Shown one piece after another: positions 10,700-19,989 of a DNA stretch of 64,000 nucleotides. The stretch is taken from assembly GCF_000015645.1 (NCBI RefSeq), contig NC_008816.1, positions 186,001 through 250,000 on the forward strand. The letters run 5' to 3'. The notes under the pieces are model-generated. The model saw nothing but the letters and a program-made list of their open reading frames with translations. It had not been told where the DNA came from and did not search any database. A program made the position numbers and the translations under genes. How positions within the stretch are numbered: the first letter of the stretch is position 1; each line of letters opens with the position of its first letter. Source of the DNA: Prochlorococcus marinus str. AS9601. Lineage in GTDB: Bacteria; Cyanobacteriota; Cyanobacteriia; PCC-6307; Cyanobiaceae.

Positions 10700-11651
10700 T
10701 TTTAAGAACACTTAGTAATTTTTGAAAATCTAATGGTAATTCTGATTCAAATATCATTTCTTTACCATTTATTGGATGTATAAGTCCAAGCTTAATGGCG
10801 TGTAAAGCTTGGCCATCTAATTTACATGGTAGTTTTTTACATCTTCCATATAACGGATCACCCACAATTGGATGATTAATGTGAGCGCAATGTACTCTTA
10901 TTTGATGCGTTCGCCCCGTATCTAGCTTGAAACTCATTAATGAGTAATTGCCAAATCTTTCTTCTAATTTCCAATAGGTACAGGCATACCTTCCTGAAGT
11001 TTCTTCAACTACTTTATATTTCAATCTATTTAATTTATCTCTGCCAATGTTTCCCACTATTTGGCCTTCTTCAGAATTCGGTGCTCCATGAATTACTGCA
11101 ATATATTCGCGTGATGCTATTTTTTCTTTAATTTGTTTCTGGAGATTTACTAATGCCTCTTGGCTTTTTGCAACAACCATACATCCGGAGGTATCTTTAT
11201 CTAATCTGTGAACAATCCCAGGTCTTAATTTCCCATTAATTCCAGGTAGATCTTTACAGTGAAAAAGTAATCCATTCACTAAAGTTCCAGATTTGTGTCC
11301 AGGGGCTGGATGAACAATTAGTCCTGATTGTTTATTAATTACTATGATGTGCTCGTCTTCAAAAAGGATATTTAAATCCATTTTTTCAGGTTTCAAATAA
11401 ATAAGAGGTTCTGGAGGAGGCATCCATATTTGAATATTGTCGCCATTTTTTAATGGGGTCTTTGCTTTCGCAGTCTTATAGTTTACAAGTACTAAACCTG
11501 AATTTATAAAATGTTGAATTCTTGCTCTACTTTGTTCTGGCCTTTTACTTACCAACCATCTGTCTAGCCTCATAGGAAGAGGTAGCTCATAAATAATTTC
11601 TATAAGCTCACCTTCTCCAATGCCGAAAGAATTTTGATTATTTAATTCCAT
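10692..11651 (-). CDS. rluD: Ribosomal large-subunit pseudouridine synthase, RluD/RluA family
   Basis: 319 residues. An N-terminal S4 RNA-binding domain (MRLDRWLVSKRPEQSRARIQ region, residues about 27-75) is followed by the RluA-type catalytic domain with HRLDKDTSG (around 150), whose aspartate attacks the target uridine. The later TGRTHQIRVH segment is also typical. Probably modifies 23S rRNA helix 69 if a true RluD; the exact target is not readable from sequence. The start overlaps the end of the rbgA gene by 10 bases, implying co-transcription. Confidence 0.88.
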   Translation of the reverse strand: MELNNQNSFGIGEGELIEIIYELPLPMRLDRWLVSKRPEQSRARIQHFINSGLVLVNYKTAKAKTPLKNGDNIQIWMPPPEPLIYLKPEKMDLNILFEDEHIIVINKQSGLIVHPAPGHKSGTLVNGLLFHCKDLPGINGKLRPGIVHRLDKDTSGCMVVAKSQEALVNLQKQIKEKIASREYIAVIHGAPNSEEGQIVGNIGRDKLNRLKYKVVEETSGRYACTYWKLEERFGNYSLMSFKLDTGRTHQIRVHCAHINHPIVGDPLYGRCKKLPCKLDGQALHAIKLGLIHPINGKEMIFESELPLDFQKLLSVLKIK

Positions 11652-12514
11652 AGTGGGACTTCTAAAGCAATTTTACCCAGCATTTGATTTCTATAATCTT
11701 CCAATAACTTATGAGACATTCTCCTTTTATCGCCAGAGGTATGTTTTGAAGCTGCTTCGTCGATCCAAGCAGAAGGACTCTTAAAGCCTTTAGTAATATC
11801 AACTCCATATCTATTAGATATTTGTTTAACTGAGATATTCGCATTCTTATCTTTGTTGAGAGTGGATATAATTTTGATAAATCCAATTGCGACACTCTCT
11901 ATTTCATAAGCAGCTTCTCCAATATCGTCACACAGTGCAAGATTAAGTGCTGATTTTTGATCTTCTAAATTTGGAGGTATAACACCAGGAGCATCTAGCA
12001 GATCTATACCACTTTCTAATTTTATCCATCTTAAATTACGAGTCACGCCTGCTTTCCTAGCGCTATCTACAACTCTTTTTTTTGCGATTCTATTAATTAA
12101 TGCCGACTTTCCTACGTTTGGAAAACCAAGTGTAAGGGCTCTAATTGGCCTAATTCGCATTCCTCTAGAGAGTCTTCTATCGTCGATTGACGACCTAGAA
12201 TCTTTGGCTGACTTACAAATTTCTTTAATCCCTATTCCTCTTTTAGCATCACACCAAAGAGGATATTGATCTTTAGAATTAAACCATTTATTCCAACTAT
12301 TGATTGTATTCGGGGAGATCATATCTGATCTGTTAATGACCAGAATATGTTTTTTATTATTTATCCATTTATTTAAGTGTGGATGTCCTGTTGACAAAGG
12401 AATTCGTGCATCTCTCACTTCTATAACTAAATCTACTTTATTGATAACTTCAGATAATTTCTTTTCTGCTTTTGCGATATGGCCTGGGTACCATTGGATT
12501 TTGGGTATGTCCAC
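11642..12514 (-). CDS. ylqF: Ribosome biogenesis GTPase, RbgA/YlqF family (circularly permuted)
   Basis: 290 residues. GTPase motifs occur in permuted order, as in the YlqF/YawG family: G4-like NRSDM comes first (around 61), then G1 GFPNVGKS (around 130), then G3 DAPG (around 175). The N-terminal IQWYPGHIAKA is diagnostic for RbgA, which helps mature the 50S subunit. It is upstream of and overlaps the rluD-like gene, so a two-gene ribosome-maturation operon is likely. Divergent from pgk across 212 bases. Confidence 0.92.
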   Translation of the reverse strand: MDIPKIQWYPGHIAKAEKKLSEVINKVDLVIEVRDARIPLSTGHPHLNKWINNKKHILVINRSDMISPNTINSWNKWFNSKDQYPLWCDAKRGIGIKEICKSAKDSRSSIDDRRLSRGMRIRPIRALTLGFPNVGKSALINRIAKKRVVDSARKAGVTRNLRWIKLESGIDLLDAPGVIPPNLEDQKSALNLALCDDIGEAAYEIESVAIGFIKIISTLNKDKNANISVKQISNRYGVDITKGFKSPSAWIDEAASKHTSGDKRRMSHKLLEDYRNQMLGKIALEVPLWN

Positions 12515-12726
12515 TTCAATAAATCAAATAAAATTTTGTATTCCTTTTAGTTTTTATAAGTTTCAAAAGTATTTACTTCTAAATTTTAGTATAAATTTAA
12601 TAACTAAAAATTTTTATAATCGTTAATTCTTAAAATTTATTAAGGCATAGGTAACAGTAACTACTTTTTAACCCAATAAGCCCAAATTAACGTTAGGCTC
12701 TTGAGATTATAAATATAGCTTGTTTA
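12515..12726. promoter_or_regulatory. Divergent spacer between ylqF and pgk
   Basis: The 212-base spacer is very AT-rich in its ylqF half. The pgk half contains a slightly more G+C-containing stretch (about 12640-12700) and a TTATAAATATAG run just before the pgk start that could hold a -10 element. No small gene, hairpin or known RNA was recognised. Promoter placement is inference. Confidence 0.3.
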
Positions 12727-13935
12727 ATGTCAAAATTATCTCTTTCCAGTCTTGATAAGACACATTTAGAAGGAAAAAAAGTTCTTGTAAGAGTAGATTT
12801 TAATGTTCCATTAAATGAAGACGGTCAAATAACCGACGATACGCGTATTCGTGCAGCGATCCCAACTATTGAATATCTTATTAATCATTCTGCAAAAGTC
12901 ATTTTAGCTGCTCATTTTGGTAGACCGAAGGGTCAGGTAAATGAAAAAATGAGATTAACTCCAGTAGCAGCAAGATTAAGTGAATTGTTGGGGCAAAATG
13001 TTGCTCTTACTAACAGTTGTATTGGTGATGAAGCAGTTGCACAATCAAATAGCTTATCTAATGGAGATGTTCTTTTACTTGAGAATGTTCGTTTTTTTGG
13101 TGAAGAGGAGAAGAACGACCTGGAGTTTGCTGAAAAATTAGCATCACATGCAGATATGTATGTAAATGATGCTTTCGGTGCTGCTCATAGAGCGCATGCT
13201 TCAACTCAGGGTGTTACAAATTATTTAAGTCCCTCAGTAGCTGGATTCCTTTTAGAAAAAGAATTGAAATACCTACAAGGAGCAGTAGATTCCCCAAATC
13301 GTCCATTGGCAGCAATAGTTGGAGGGTCAAAGGTTAGTAGCAAAATAGGAGTACTTGATTCTTTACTAGATAAGTGTGACAAAATCATGATTGGTGGAGG
13401 TATGATTTTCACTTTTTATAAAGCTAGAGGTTTAGATGTCGGAAAGAGCCTTGTAGAAGAAGATAAACTCGAGCTTGCTAAAGATTTAGAAGCAAAAGCA
13501 AAAGCAAAAGGAGTAGAGTTATTATTACCCACTGATGTTGTTTTGGCTGATGAATTTTCTCCTGACGCCAATAGTAAAATATCTCAAATTGATGCAATTA
13601 GTGGGAATTGGATGGGTCTAGATATTGGTCCAGATTCTATTAAAGTTTTTCAGAATGCTCTTGCAGAATGTAAGACAATTATTTGGAATGGTCCAATGGG
13701 AGTTTTTGAATTTGATAAATTTGCAGATGGTACAAATGCAATAGCTACGACTCTTGCGGACTTAAGTGCTTTTTCTGAAGTTTGTACAATAATTGGTGGT
13801 GGAGATTCAGTTGCAGCAGTTGAAAAAGCAGGATTAGCTGAGAAAATGTCTCATATATCTACCGGAGGTGGGGCTAGTTTGGAACTTTTAGAAGGTAAAA
13901 CTTTACCAGGTGTGGCTGCGTTAAACGACGCTTAG
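12727..13935 (+). CDS. pgk: Phosphoglycerate kinase
   Basis: 402 residues, standard PGK. Interconverts 1,3-bisphosphoglycerate and 3-phosphoglycerate; in a cyanobacterium it serves the Calvin cycle and glycolysis. Visible family segments are [16 protein letters not shown] (residues 19-34), the substrate loop AHFGRPKG, the LLLENVRFF strand, and the nucleotide loop [13 protein letters not shown] near the C-terminus. The stop is 1 base from the stop of the convergent hypothetical gene. Confidence 0.98.
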   Translation: MSKLSLSSLDKTHLEGKKVLVRVDFNVPLNEDGQITDDTRIRAAIPTIEYLINHSAKVILAAHFGRPKGQVNEKMRLTPVAARLSELLGQNVALTNSCIGDEAVAQSNSLSNGDVLLLENVRFFGEEEKNDLEFAEKLASHADMYVNDAFGAAHRAHASTQGVTNYLSPSVAGFLLEKELKYLQGAVDSPNRPLAAIVGGSKVSSKIGVLDSLLDKCDKIMIGGGMIFTFYKARGLDVGKSLVEEDKLELAKDLEAKAKAKGVELLLPTDVVLADEFSPDANSKISQIDAISGNWMGLDIGPDSIKVFQNALAECKTIIWNGPMGVFEFDKFADGTNAIATTLADLSAFSEVCTIIGGGDSVAAVEKAGLAEKMSHISTGGGASLELLEGKTLPGVAALNDA

Positions 13936-13936
13936 G

Positions 13937-14662
13937 CTATATCTCATCAACAATATCAATGCTCTTTGTGAAAGTAATCATTCCCTCAGGATGAGCTATG
14001 ATTCCTGACCAAATTTGCATCCCTGGTTTTGAAGGGGCTCTTGTAATTTTAAAAATCCCTCCAGACGCCAATGGTTCCAATAATATTTCTTGTTCAAACA
14101 ATGAATTAACTTGATGAGGTTTTATAGCTCCAGCAATAATCACTTCTTCAAGAGGCTTATTTAGAATTATATCGATATCGTATTTTGAACCAGTAAGAAC
14201 TCTATCAGGAATTTTAAAACTAATATCTATTTTTTTATTATCGTTTCTTATTGTGGTGAATAAATTTTTGATAATCCCTTCACTTATTTTTCTATTTACG
14301 ATTGAAAATAAATAATCAAATTTAGATTCGAGTATATATATTTCTCCGTTAACTATTTTTTCCCCAGAAACTTTTATTCGCAAAATATCTTCATCTGGAA
14401 TATTAGATTTTAATCTTTTGATCTTCCATTTGCTGTTAGGGAAATCATTAATAATCTTTGAAAATTGTTTTGGAATATTTTGGTTTTCATCATTTCTAAA
14501 ATTTTTTTTAATAAAATCTAAGTCTCGCTTATTTAATGAGGTTTCTAAATTTCTTATAAAATCAACTTTTAAAGTTTGCGTTATTGCTGAATAGGGCAGA
14601 ATGAGATAAATAAATAAGTAGAGAGGGAATCCTATATTTCTGAATAAGTTTAAATTCAACAT
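13937..14662 (-). CDS. Hypothetical exported protein
   Basis: 241 residues, not recognised. The first 28 residues (hydrophobic IGFPLYLFIYLILPYSAITQ, then polar) look like a signal peptide, so export across the inner or thylakoid membrane is likely. The mature part has a mixed alpha/beta look, with late beta-strand-like stretches (KYDIDIILNKPLEEVIIAG, then IWSGIIAHPEGMITF). It is convergent with pgk and divergent from murG (41-base spacer). The function cannot be inferred. Confidence 0.65.
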   Translation of the reverse strand: MLNLNLFRNIGFPLYLFIYLILPYSAITQTLKVDFIRNLETSLNKRDLDFIKKNFRNDENQNIPKQFSKIINDFPNSKWKIKRLKSNIPDEDILRIKVSGEKIVNGEIYILESKFDYLFSIVNRKISEGIIKNLFTTIRNDNKKIDISFKIPDRVLTGSKYDIDIILNKPLEEVIIAGAIKPHQVNSLFEQEILLEPLASGGIFKITRAPSKPGMQIWSGIIAHPEGMITFTKSIDIVDEI

Positions 14663-14703
14663 ATTTATTATTTATTATTTTCATTCTACTAATTTAAGTT
14701 TTT

Positions 14704-15795
14704 ATGTCTAAAAAAAATAATTTATTAGTTGCAGCTAGTGGAACAGGAGGCCATATTTTTCCAGCTTTAGCAGTTTCTAAAGAGGTGGAAGATGAGTGGA
14801 ATATTCATTGGTTGGGTATTCAGCAAAGACTTGATGCGAATTTGATTCCCCAAAAATATAATTTGAAGACTTTGAATTTAAAGACACCAAGAAAAAATAT
14901 TTTTTTGTTTTATCAATATATAAAAATTTTAATGTCAACTTTCCAAATAATTAGGATCTTAAAAGAAAAAAAAATTAACTTGGTTTTTACGACTGGAGGT
15001 TATATATCTGCCCCTACTATTGTTGCTTCAAAAATTCTAAAGATACCTATCATTATTCATGAATCAAATGTAGTTCCAGGAATGGTCACGAAATATTTTG
15101 GTTTTTTATGTAACTATGTTCTTTTAGGATTTAAAGAAACAAATTCTTATTTAAAAAATTGTAAAACTATTTTCACTGGAACACCTTTAAGAGAGCAATT
15201 CTATAAATTTAATTTTTTGCCAGAATGGGTTCCAAAAGGAAATGGACCTCTTTTGATTGTTATGGGAGGTAGTCAAGGTGCAAAAGCTATAAATCAAATT
15301 CTTTATGAATCTCTAGAGTTTTTAATAAAAAAACAATTTCGGATAGTTCATATTGTTGGCGAATCTCATCTAAAAACTTTTCATGTAAAAAACTCCAAAA
15401 ATTATATTCAAAAGAAATTTACTAATGAAATAGCAGCTTTAATTCAAAACTGTGATCTTGTAATATCGAGATCTGGTGCAGGAACAATCAATGAATTAAT
15501 GGAGGCTGAAAAACCTTCAATTTTAATTCCATATCCATATTCTAAAAATAATCATCAGGAGAAAAATGCCATGATTCTTGCTGCAAGTGGAGGCTCAGTT
15601 TTAATCAATCAGAATAATATGTCTAAAGAAGTTTTTGAAGAAACTCTAGAAAGAATTTTTAAAATAAAATCAAAAAAGGGAAAAAAAAATTATGAAATAT
15701 TAGATCTCATGAAGAAGAATATGGAAAACAATAATAAAATTAAATCTAAAAATGAGATTAAAAAGTATATTGATTATTTTTTAAAGGAATTCTGA
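14704..15795 (+). CDS. murG: UDP-N-acetylglucosamine transferase MurG
   Basis: 363 residues, GT28 family. Adds GlcNAc to lipid I to give lipid II in peptidoglycan synthesis at the cytoplasmic face of the membrane. Hallmarks are AASGTGGHIFPALA (10-23), the acceptor loop GGYISAP, HESNVVPGMVTK, GGSQGA, and the UDP-GlcNAc motif SRSGAGTINELMEA. The C-terminus overlaps the convergent aminotransferase gene by 22 bases, an unusually long tail-to-tail overlap for this window. Confidence 0.94.
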   Translation: MSKKNNLLVAASGTGGHIFPALAVSKEVEDEWNIHWLGIQQRLDANLIPQKYNLKTLNLKTPRKNIFLFYQYIKILMSTFQIIRILKEKKINLVFTTGGYISAPTIVASKILKIPIIIHESNVVPGMVTKYFGFLCNYVLLGFKETNSYLKNCKTIFTGTPLREQFYKFNFLPEWVPKGNGPLLIVMGGSQGAKAINQILYESLEFLIKKQFRIVHIVGESHLKTFHVKNSKNYIQKKFTNEIAALIQNCDLVISRSGAGTINELMEAEKPSILIPYPYSKNNHQEKNAMILAASGGSVLINQNNMSKEVFEETLERIFKIKSKKGKKNYEILDLMKKNMENNNKIKSKNEIKKYIDYFLKEF

Positions 15796-16895
15796 ATTTC
15801 TTCACATAAAAGAGTGTTATTTTTTCTATTCTGTAGACTTATTCTTGCCCACTTTTCGTCAAGAAATCTAAATGAAGTGCATTCTCTAAGCAATATTCCC
15901 TTATTTTCTAAGTATTTTATATTTGGCGACAAGGATGTTTCACTTTCTATTAAAAAAAAGTTGGTTGAAGAGTTATGAATTTTAAGGTTCTCTATTTTTA
16001 ATAATTTTTCAAATACTCTCTTTTTTTCAATATTTATCCAGCTGTGAATCTGTTTTGTCCACTGTTCATAGAATTTCTTATTACTTAGTAGATCAATCCC
16101 GGCTTTAATAGAAAATGAATTTAAAGGCCAAGGATCTCTATTTATTTCCCATTGTTTAAGTTTTTTCGATGAGCCAATAACGTAACCTAATCTAAGTCCA
16201 GGAATATTGAAGATTTTGGTCAAGCTTCTCAAGACTAATAAATTATCAAATCTTTTGGTTAATGGTATTAAAGATTCTTTGTCTCCATTAGGTGTTATGG
16301 ATAAAAAAGCTTCATCGCAGATAACTAATTTATATTTTTTTACAACTTCCTCCAATGAATTCTTTTCCCATAATTGGCCGGTAGGGTTATGTGGATTTGT
16401 TATCCAAAGAACATCACCTTTTGGATGAAGCGGAAATGATTGAGGAAAAATATCACTCCAGTTTTTTGGTAATTCGCAATTTATAAAATTGCTATTCCAA
16501 CAATTTAAAGATCTTTCATAATCAACAAATGATGGAGAAGGAATACAACTGATTCCGAATTTGGATGCTTCATAACCTGCCCAGGTTATTAATTCAGAAG
16601 CTCCATTCCCAGGCAATACATTATCTGGATTTATCTCATGAAATTTGCCGATTATTTCTTTCAGATCACTTAAGTTTCTTTCTGGGTAATATCTAAAGCC
16701 AAGATTCTTAATTTCGGCATTTATTGAATCTATGAGTATTTGAGGTGGATCAAAGGGTACTAATGATGCACTAGCATCAATGATTTCGGAGGGTAATAAA
16801 TTTAATTTTTTCGCAATTGCATATACATTTCCACCGTGCTTCAAGTTTGATCCTTGCATGGCTAACGTTGAGTAATCATGAGGTTCATTATTCAT
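15774..16895 (-). CDS. CobD/HisC-like PLP-dependent aminotransferase or decarboxylase
   Basis: 373 residues, fold-type I PLP enzyme. The N-terminal LKHGGNVYAIAKK followed by DASASLVPFDPP resembles threonine-phosphate decarboxylase CobD (HGGN...DFSAS) more than HisC. The rest carries NPHNPTG, VICDEAF and the PLP lysine in LRSLTKIFNIPGLRLGY. CobD makes the aminopropanol-phosphate arm of cobalamin; this role is plausible because the organism makes a cobamide, but no cobalamin gene is adjacent. The gene is 9 bases upstream of... reading leftward, it follows pyrD with a 9-base gap, so the two may share a transcript. Confidence 0.75.
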   Translation of the reverse strand: MNNEPHDYSTLAMQGSNLKHGGNVYAIAKKLNLLPSEIIDASASLVPFDPPQILIDSINAEIKNLGFRYYPERNLSDLKEIIGKFHEINPDNVLPGNGASELITWAGYEASKFGISCIPSPSFVDYERSLNCWNSNFINCELPKNWSDIFPQSFPLHPKGDVLWITNPHNPTGQLWEKNSLEEVVKKYKLVICDEAFLSITPNGDKESLIPLTKRFDNLLVLRSLTKIFNIPGLRLGYVIGSSKKLKQWEINRDPWPLNSFSIKAGIDLLSNKKFYEQWTKQIHSWINIEKKRVFEKLLKIENLKIHNSSTNFFLIESETSLSPNIKYLENKGILLRECTSFRFLDEKWARISLQNRKNNTLLCEEIQNSFKK

Positions 16896-16904
16896 TCTCT
16901 AATT

Positions 16905-18074
16905 TTATTCAATCCATTTTAAATCTGATCCAATTGCATCTTTTATACTAGATAATTGATGGTTATTGAGTTGCTTTATAATTCCCTCAAGTATATCTGG
17001 TACTAATTGTGGACCCTTATATATCCATCCTGTATAAAGTTGAATTAATGATGCTCCAGAACAAATTCTTTCCCAAGCTGACTCAGGACTATCTATTCCA
17101 CCAACCCCAATTAAAATAATCTTTTTATCAATATTATGTATATGTTTTATTATTTGATTTGCTTTTTTTTGGAGCGGCTTTCCACTTAATCCTCCATTCT
17201 CTTGAGAGAGTAATAATCCAGTTTGCTTGATTTTTCTATTTTCAAGACCTAATCTATCAATGCTGGTATTTGTAGCAATTATTCCATCGATGTTCTCCTC
17301 GATTATTAATTTGCAAATATCTTCAATATCTTTAAGGCCTAAATCTGGTGCAATTTTTACAAATAATGGTGGACAATTAGGTAAGTTTTTAATTTCTCTA
17401 AGAAGTTCTTTTAGAAGAATTGGATCTTGTAATTTTCTTAGTCCTTCAGTATTTGGAGAACTAACGTTTATTGCTGCGTAATCACAATATGGAATTAATA
17501 ATTTTAGAGAAGTTAAATAATCATCTTTTGCTTGAGATAAACCTGTAATTTTTGACTTCCCGAAATTTATCCCTAAACAAATATTCTCCCTGTTTTTTTT
17601 AAACTCAATACCTTGTTCGACAAAGTTTTTAACTAGATTTTCAGCACCATTATTATTGAAACCCATTCTATTTAATGCTGCTTCTTCTTCTGCCAATCTA
17701 AATAACCTTGGTTTGGGATTTCCATCCTGAGCAAATTTAGTTACTGTTCCAAGCTCAGCAAATCCAAAACCAAAATCTTTCCATATATTTGCGGCATTTC
17801 CATTTTTGTCAAAACCCGCAGCTAAACCAATTGGATTACAAAAATTTATTCCACATATCTTCTGAGTTAACCTTTTATCAACTACAGAAAATTCTTCATT
17901 TAGATTTTTTAAGATAGAAGATACTATAGGCCAATTATATTTTCTTGAACTGAATGATAGGAGACTAAGAGATAAATTTGTTAAGTATTCTGCATCAATT
18001 CCAGAGTCTTTTTGTAATACAGGGGTAATCAAGTTTTTATAAAGATTTTTAAATCCACCCTTCTGTTCATTCAT
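16905..18074 (-). CDS. pyrD: Dihydroorotate dehydrogenase, class 2 (quinone-dependent)
   Basis: 389 residues, FMN enzyme oxidising dihydroorotate to orotate in pyrimidine synthesis with quinone as acceptor. The N-terminal helical extension before the barrel (residues 1-60) marks the membrane-associated class 2 type. Barrel motifs are NPIGLAAGFDKNG, the catalytic serine region NVSSPNTEGLR, FVKIAPDL, IIATNTS, and the phosphate loop IGVGGIDSPESAWE. It is the third gene in the leftward rplL-rnhA-pyrD-aminotransferase run, 6 bases after rnhA. Confidence 0.95.
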   Translation of the reverse strand: MNEQKGGFKNLYKNLITPVLQKDSGIDAEYLTNLSLSLLSFSSRKYNWPIVSSILKNLNEEFSVVDKRLTQKICGINFCNPIGLAAGFDKNGNAANIWKDFGFGFAELGTVTKFAQDGNPKPRLFRLAEEEAALNRMGFNNNGAENLVKNFVEQGIEFKKNRENICLGINFGKSKITGLSQAKDDYLTSLKLLIPYCDYAAINVSSPNTEGLRKLQDPILLKELLREIKNLPNCPPLFVKIAPDLGLKDIEDICKLIIEENIDGIIATNTSIDRLGLENRKIKQTGLLLSQENGGLSGKPLQKKANQIIKHIHNIDKKIILIGVGGIDSPESAWERICSGASLIQLYTGWIYKGPQLVPDILEGIIKQLNNHQLSSIKDAIGSDLKWIE

Positions 18075-18080
18075 AAAAAA

Positions 18081-18800
18081 TTAGGCTTCTTTTTTTTCTA
18101 TTATCCAATATTTTTTATCTTTAGGAATCAATATCCAATTACGCCATTCAAAAAGTGAATATTGTTTTATCTTTAAGTGGTTTTCGTCACCTAATAAGGT
18201 GTCTAGTTCAGGTGAACTTAACAGGTATTTTTTTTCTGCAAATTTTTGAATTAATTCATTGCGGGAAAATAATTTCTGAATTTCTGCAGGTGCATTTTTT
18301 TCAAAAAAATCAACTGAGTATTCTACTTTTTTTAAGTTACTTTCTATAGATATACCTTTGCTGTAATTAGTTGCAATTTTATCAACCCTATCATTTTGTT
18401 TATCCCCGCTATGACCTTTAACATATTCCATTATTAGGCCATTAATTCTTAATTGATCAATTTTTTGCCATAGATCAAGATTTTGAACTGGTTTTCCTGA
18501 ACTTGTTTTCCATCCATTTTTCTTCCAATTAATAATCCATTTTGTATAACCCTCTATGACATATTTACTATCAGTTCTTAGTTTAAAGTTCTCTTTTAAT
18601 TTGTAGGTTTTTAATTTCTCAAGAGTTTTTATAGCCGCCGTGAGTTCCATTCTATTATTAGTAGTATTTTGCTCGGACCCACCTATTTCTAATTCGCTGT
18701 TATCGTCAAAAATTATTAAACCGCCCCAACCACCTGGGCCTGGATTACCGCTGCAGGCTCCATCGGTTGCGGCTTCAATCGCAATACTATCACTATTCAT
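18081..18800 (-). CDS. rnhA: Ribonuclease HI with C-terminal extension
   Basis: 239 residues. Residues 1-150 are a complete RNase HI domain: [16 protein letters not shown] (first Asp), [10 protein letters not shown] (Glu), [11 protein letters not shown] (Asp) and [14 protein letters not shown] near the end. It cuts RNA in RNA-DNA hybrids. About 85 residues beyond the usual end (from roughly 155) have no motif I recognise; the tail ends [23 protein letters not shown]. The gene follows rplL across a 47-base spacer containing a stem-loop. Confidence 0.93.
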   Translation of the reverse strand: MNSDSIAIEAATDGACSGNPGPGGWGGLIIFDDNSELEIGGSEQNTTNNRMELTAAIKTLEKLKTYKLKENFKLRTDSKYVIEGYTKWIINWKKNGWKTSSGKPVQNLDLWQKIDQLRINGLIMEYVKGHSGDKQNDRVDKIATNYSKGISIESNLKKVEYSVDFFEKNAPAEIQKLFSRNELIQKFAEKKYLLSSPELDTLLGDENHLKIKQYSLFEWRNWILIPKDKKYWIIEKKEA

Positions 18801-18808
18801 AATTTTTG

Positions 18809-18833
18809 AAGCCGATATTGAGGTTATCGGCTT
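18809..18833 (-). terminator. Perfect 9-bp stem-loop between rplL and rnhA
   Basis: AAGCCGATA (18809-18817) and TATCGGCTT (18825-18833) form a perfect 9-bp stem with a 7-base loop. On the rplL transcript strand it is followed by CAAAAATTATG, the rnhA start, with no U-run. It is therefore not a strong intrinsic terminator; it may be an mRNA-end or processing element separating the abundant ribosomal message from rnhA. Confidence 0.45.
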
Positions 18834-18847
18834 GAAAAAATGTACTC

Positions 18848-19243
18848 TTACTTAAGTGTAACTTTACCGCCAGCTTCTTCAATCTCTTTCTTTAAAGATT
18901 CAGCATCTGCTTTGGCAATTCCTTCTTTTACTGTTTTTGGTGCAGATTCAACAAGTGCTTTTGCATCGCCAAGACCTAAGCCAGTTGCATTTCTTACAAC
19001 CTTAAGTACTTTGATTTTTGCAGCTGCATCAAAGCTTTCGAGAACCACATCAAATTCAGTTTTTTCTTCAGCAGCGCCACCATCTGCGTCACCGCCAGCT
19101 GCTCCTGGAGCTGCCATTACTACACCTGCAGAAGCTGCAGCAGATACACCAAAAGCCTCTTCAATTTGCTTTACAAGCTCAGATGCTTCTAAAAGTGATA
19201 AAGATTTAAGTGATTCAAGAATTTCTTCAGTTTTTGCGGACAT
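18848..19243 (-). CDS. rplL: 50S ribosomal protein L7/L12
   Basis: 131 residues. Dimeric stalk protein that recruits translation GTPases. The N-terminal dimerisation helix ([23 protein letters not shown]) is followed by an Ala/Gly-rich hinge (about 33-60) and the conserved C-terminal domain with [15 protein letters not shown] and the K-rich helix. It lies downstream of rplJ with a 28-base gap; the two are expected to share translational control through the L10 leader. Its strand-opposite open frame is an artefact of Ala-rich codons. Confidence 0.98.
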
Positions 19244-19271
19244 TTTCTTAAAAGTTAATTAGGGTTTTGAA

Positions 19272-19799
19272 TTAAGATTCTGATTTTTCAGAATGTTGTT
19301 TAAGTGATCTAGCAAGTCCAGAAGGCACTTCATTGATAGAGATCGCAATTTTTGTTGCTACGCCATTTAGAGCGCCAGCAATTTTTGCCATCAATACTTC
19401 TTTAGATGGAAGACTTGCAATTTCTTTTATTTCAGAATCGCTAAGAAGTCTGCCTTCAAATAAAGCTCCTTTGGTCTCGGATTTTTTGGTGTCTTTTTGA
19501 AAAGATTGGATTGCTTTTACAGCACCACCAACATCTTCTTTAATTAACACAAAAGCATTCGTTCCGGTCAGTAAAGATTCAAGATCGTTCCAATTACTAT
19601 CTCCATCAATAGCTTTGCGCATTAATGAATTTTTAGTAACTTTGCAGATGCCGTTAGTTGTTTGCAATCTAGATCGCAAATCTGACATCTCTTTGATAGT
19701 TAAACCTTTATAGTCAAGAACCACAGCCATTTCCGAGTCGTCTAAAAGAGATTTAATCTCAGTAACGATTTTTTGCTTATTCTCTAGTGTTCGGCCCAT
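19272..19799 (-). CDS. rplJ: 50S ribosomal protein L10
   Basis: 175 residues, the stalk base that anchors L7/L12 dimers to 23S rRNA. The [19 protein letters not shown] opening and the [15 protein letters not shown] segment are typical. The C-terminal helices bind L12. It is preceded by a 190-base leader with long-range pairing (see 19801-19935) that fits the L10(L12)4 autoregulation model known in other bacteria. Confidence 0.97.
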   Translation of the reverse strand: MGRTLENKQKIVTEIKSLLDDSEMAVVLDYKGLTIKEMSDLRSRLQTTNGICKVTKNSLMRKAIDGDSNWNDLESLLTGTNAFVLIKEDVGGAVKAIQSFQKDTKKSETKGALFEGRLLSDSEIKEIASLPSKEVLMAKIAGALNGVATKIAISINEVPSGLARSLKQHSEKSES

Positions 19800-19800
19800 T

Positions 19801-19935
19801 GATGTTTTTTGGATCGTAATTTAGGGAGAGCAGGAAATGCGGCAAAGTTCTTTTAAAGAGGCCGCTTTTATTAGATCCAAAAAGAAATAATTTAAGACGA
19901 GTCCTCGGTAGGAATTAAAAATTTAGAATAACTAA
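19801..19935 (-). promoter_or_regulatory. L10-type mRNA leader upstream of rplJ
   Basis: The leader shows nested pairing. TTTTTGGATC (19806-19815) pairs perfectly with GATCCAAAAA (19874-19883), enclosing an inner stem GCGGC/GCCGC (19839-19843 with 19861-19865). Upstream in the transcript is a conserved-looking CCTACCGAGGACTCGTC stretch (about 19896-19912). In other bacteria L10, or L10 with L12, binds such a leader and represses rplJL translation. The assignment rests on position and structure; a covariance search with the L10 leader model was not run. Confidence 0.7.
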
Positions 19936-19973
19936 ATCAACCTACTTTCTTTGGCCGTATTATTGCAATTTAA

Positions 19974-19979
19974 ATTATA
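19974..19979 (-). promoter_or_regulatory. Possible -10 element of an internal rplJL promoter
   Basis: A perfect TATAAT on the minus strand lies 11 bases after the rplA stop and upstream of the L10 leader. The -35 region would fall inside the end of rplA and has no good consensus. An internal promoter separating rplJL from rplKA is plausible but is inference. Confidence 0.35.
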
Positions 19980-19989
19980 CTACAAAGCG

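Noticed and set aside
12300-12626. 108-residue plus-strand frame across the start of ylqF
   Set aside because: Mostly antisense to ylqF, Phe/Ile-rich, and runs into an AT-rich spacer.
18840-19262. Long Ala/Ser/Pro-rich frame on the plus strand opposite rplL
   Set aside because: It is the antisense shadow of Ala- and Glu-rich rplL codons; rplL is certain and the shadow has no start context or homology.
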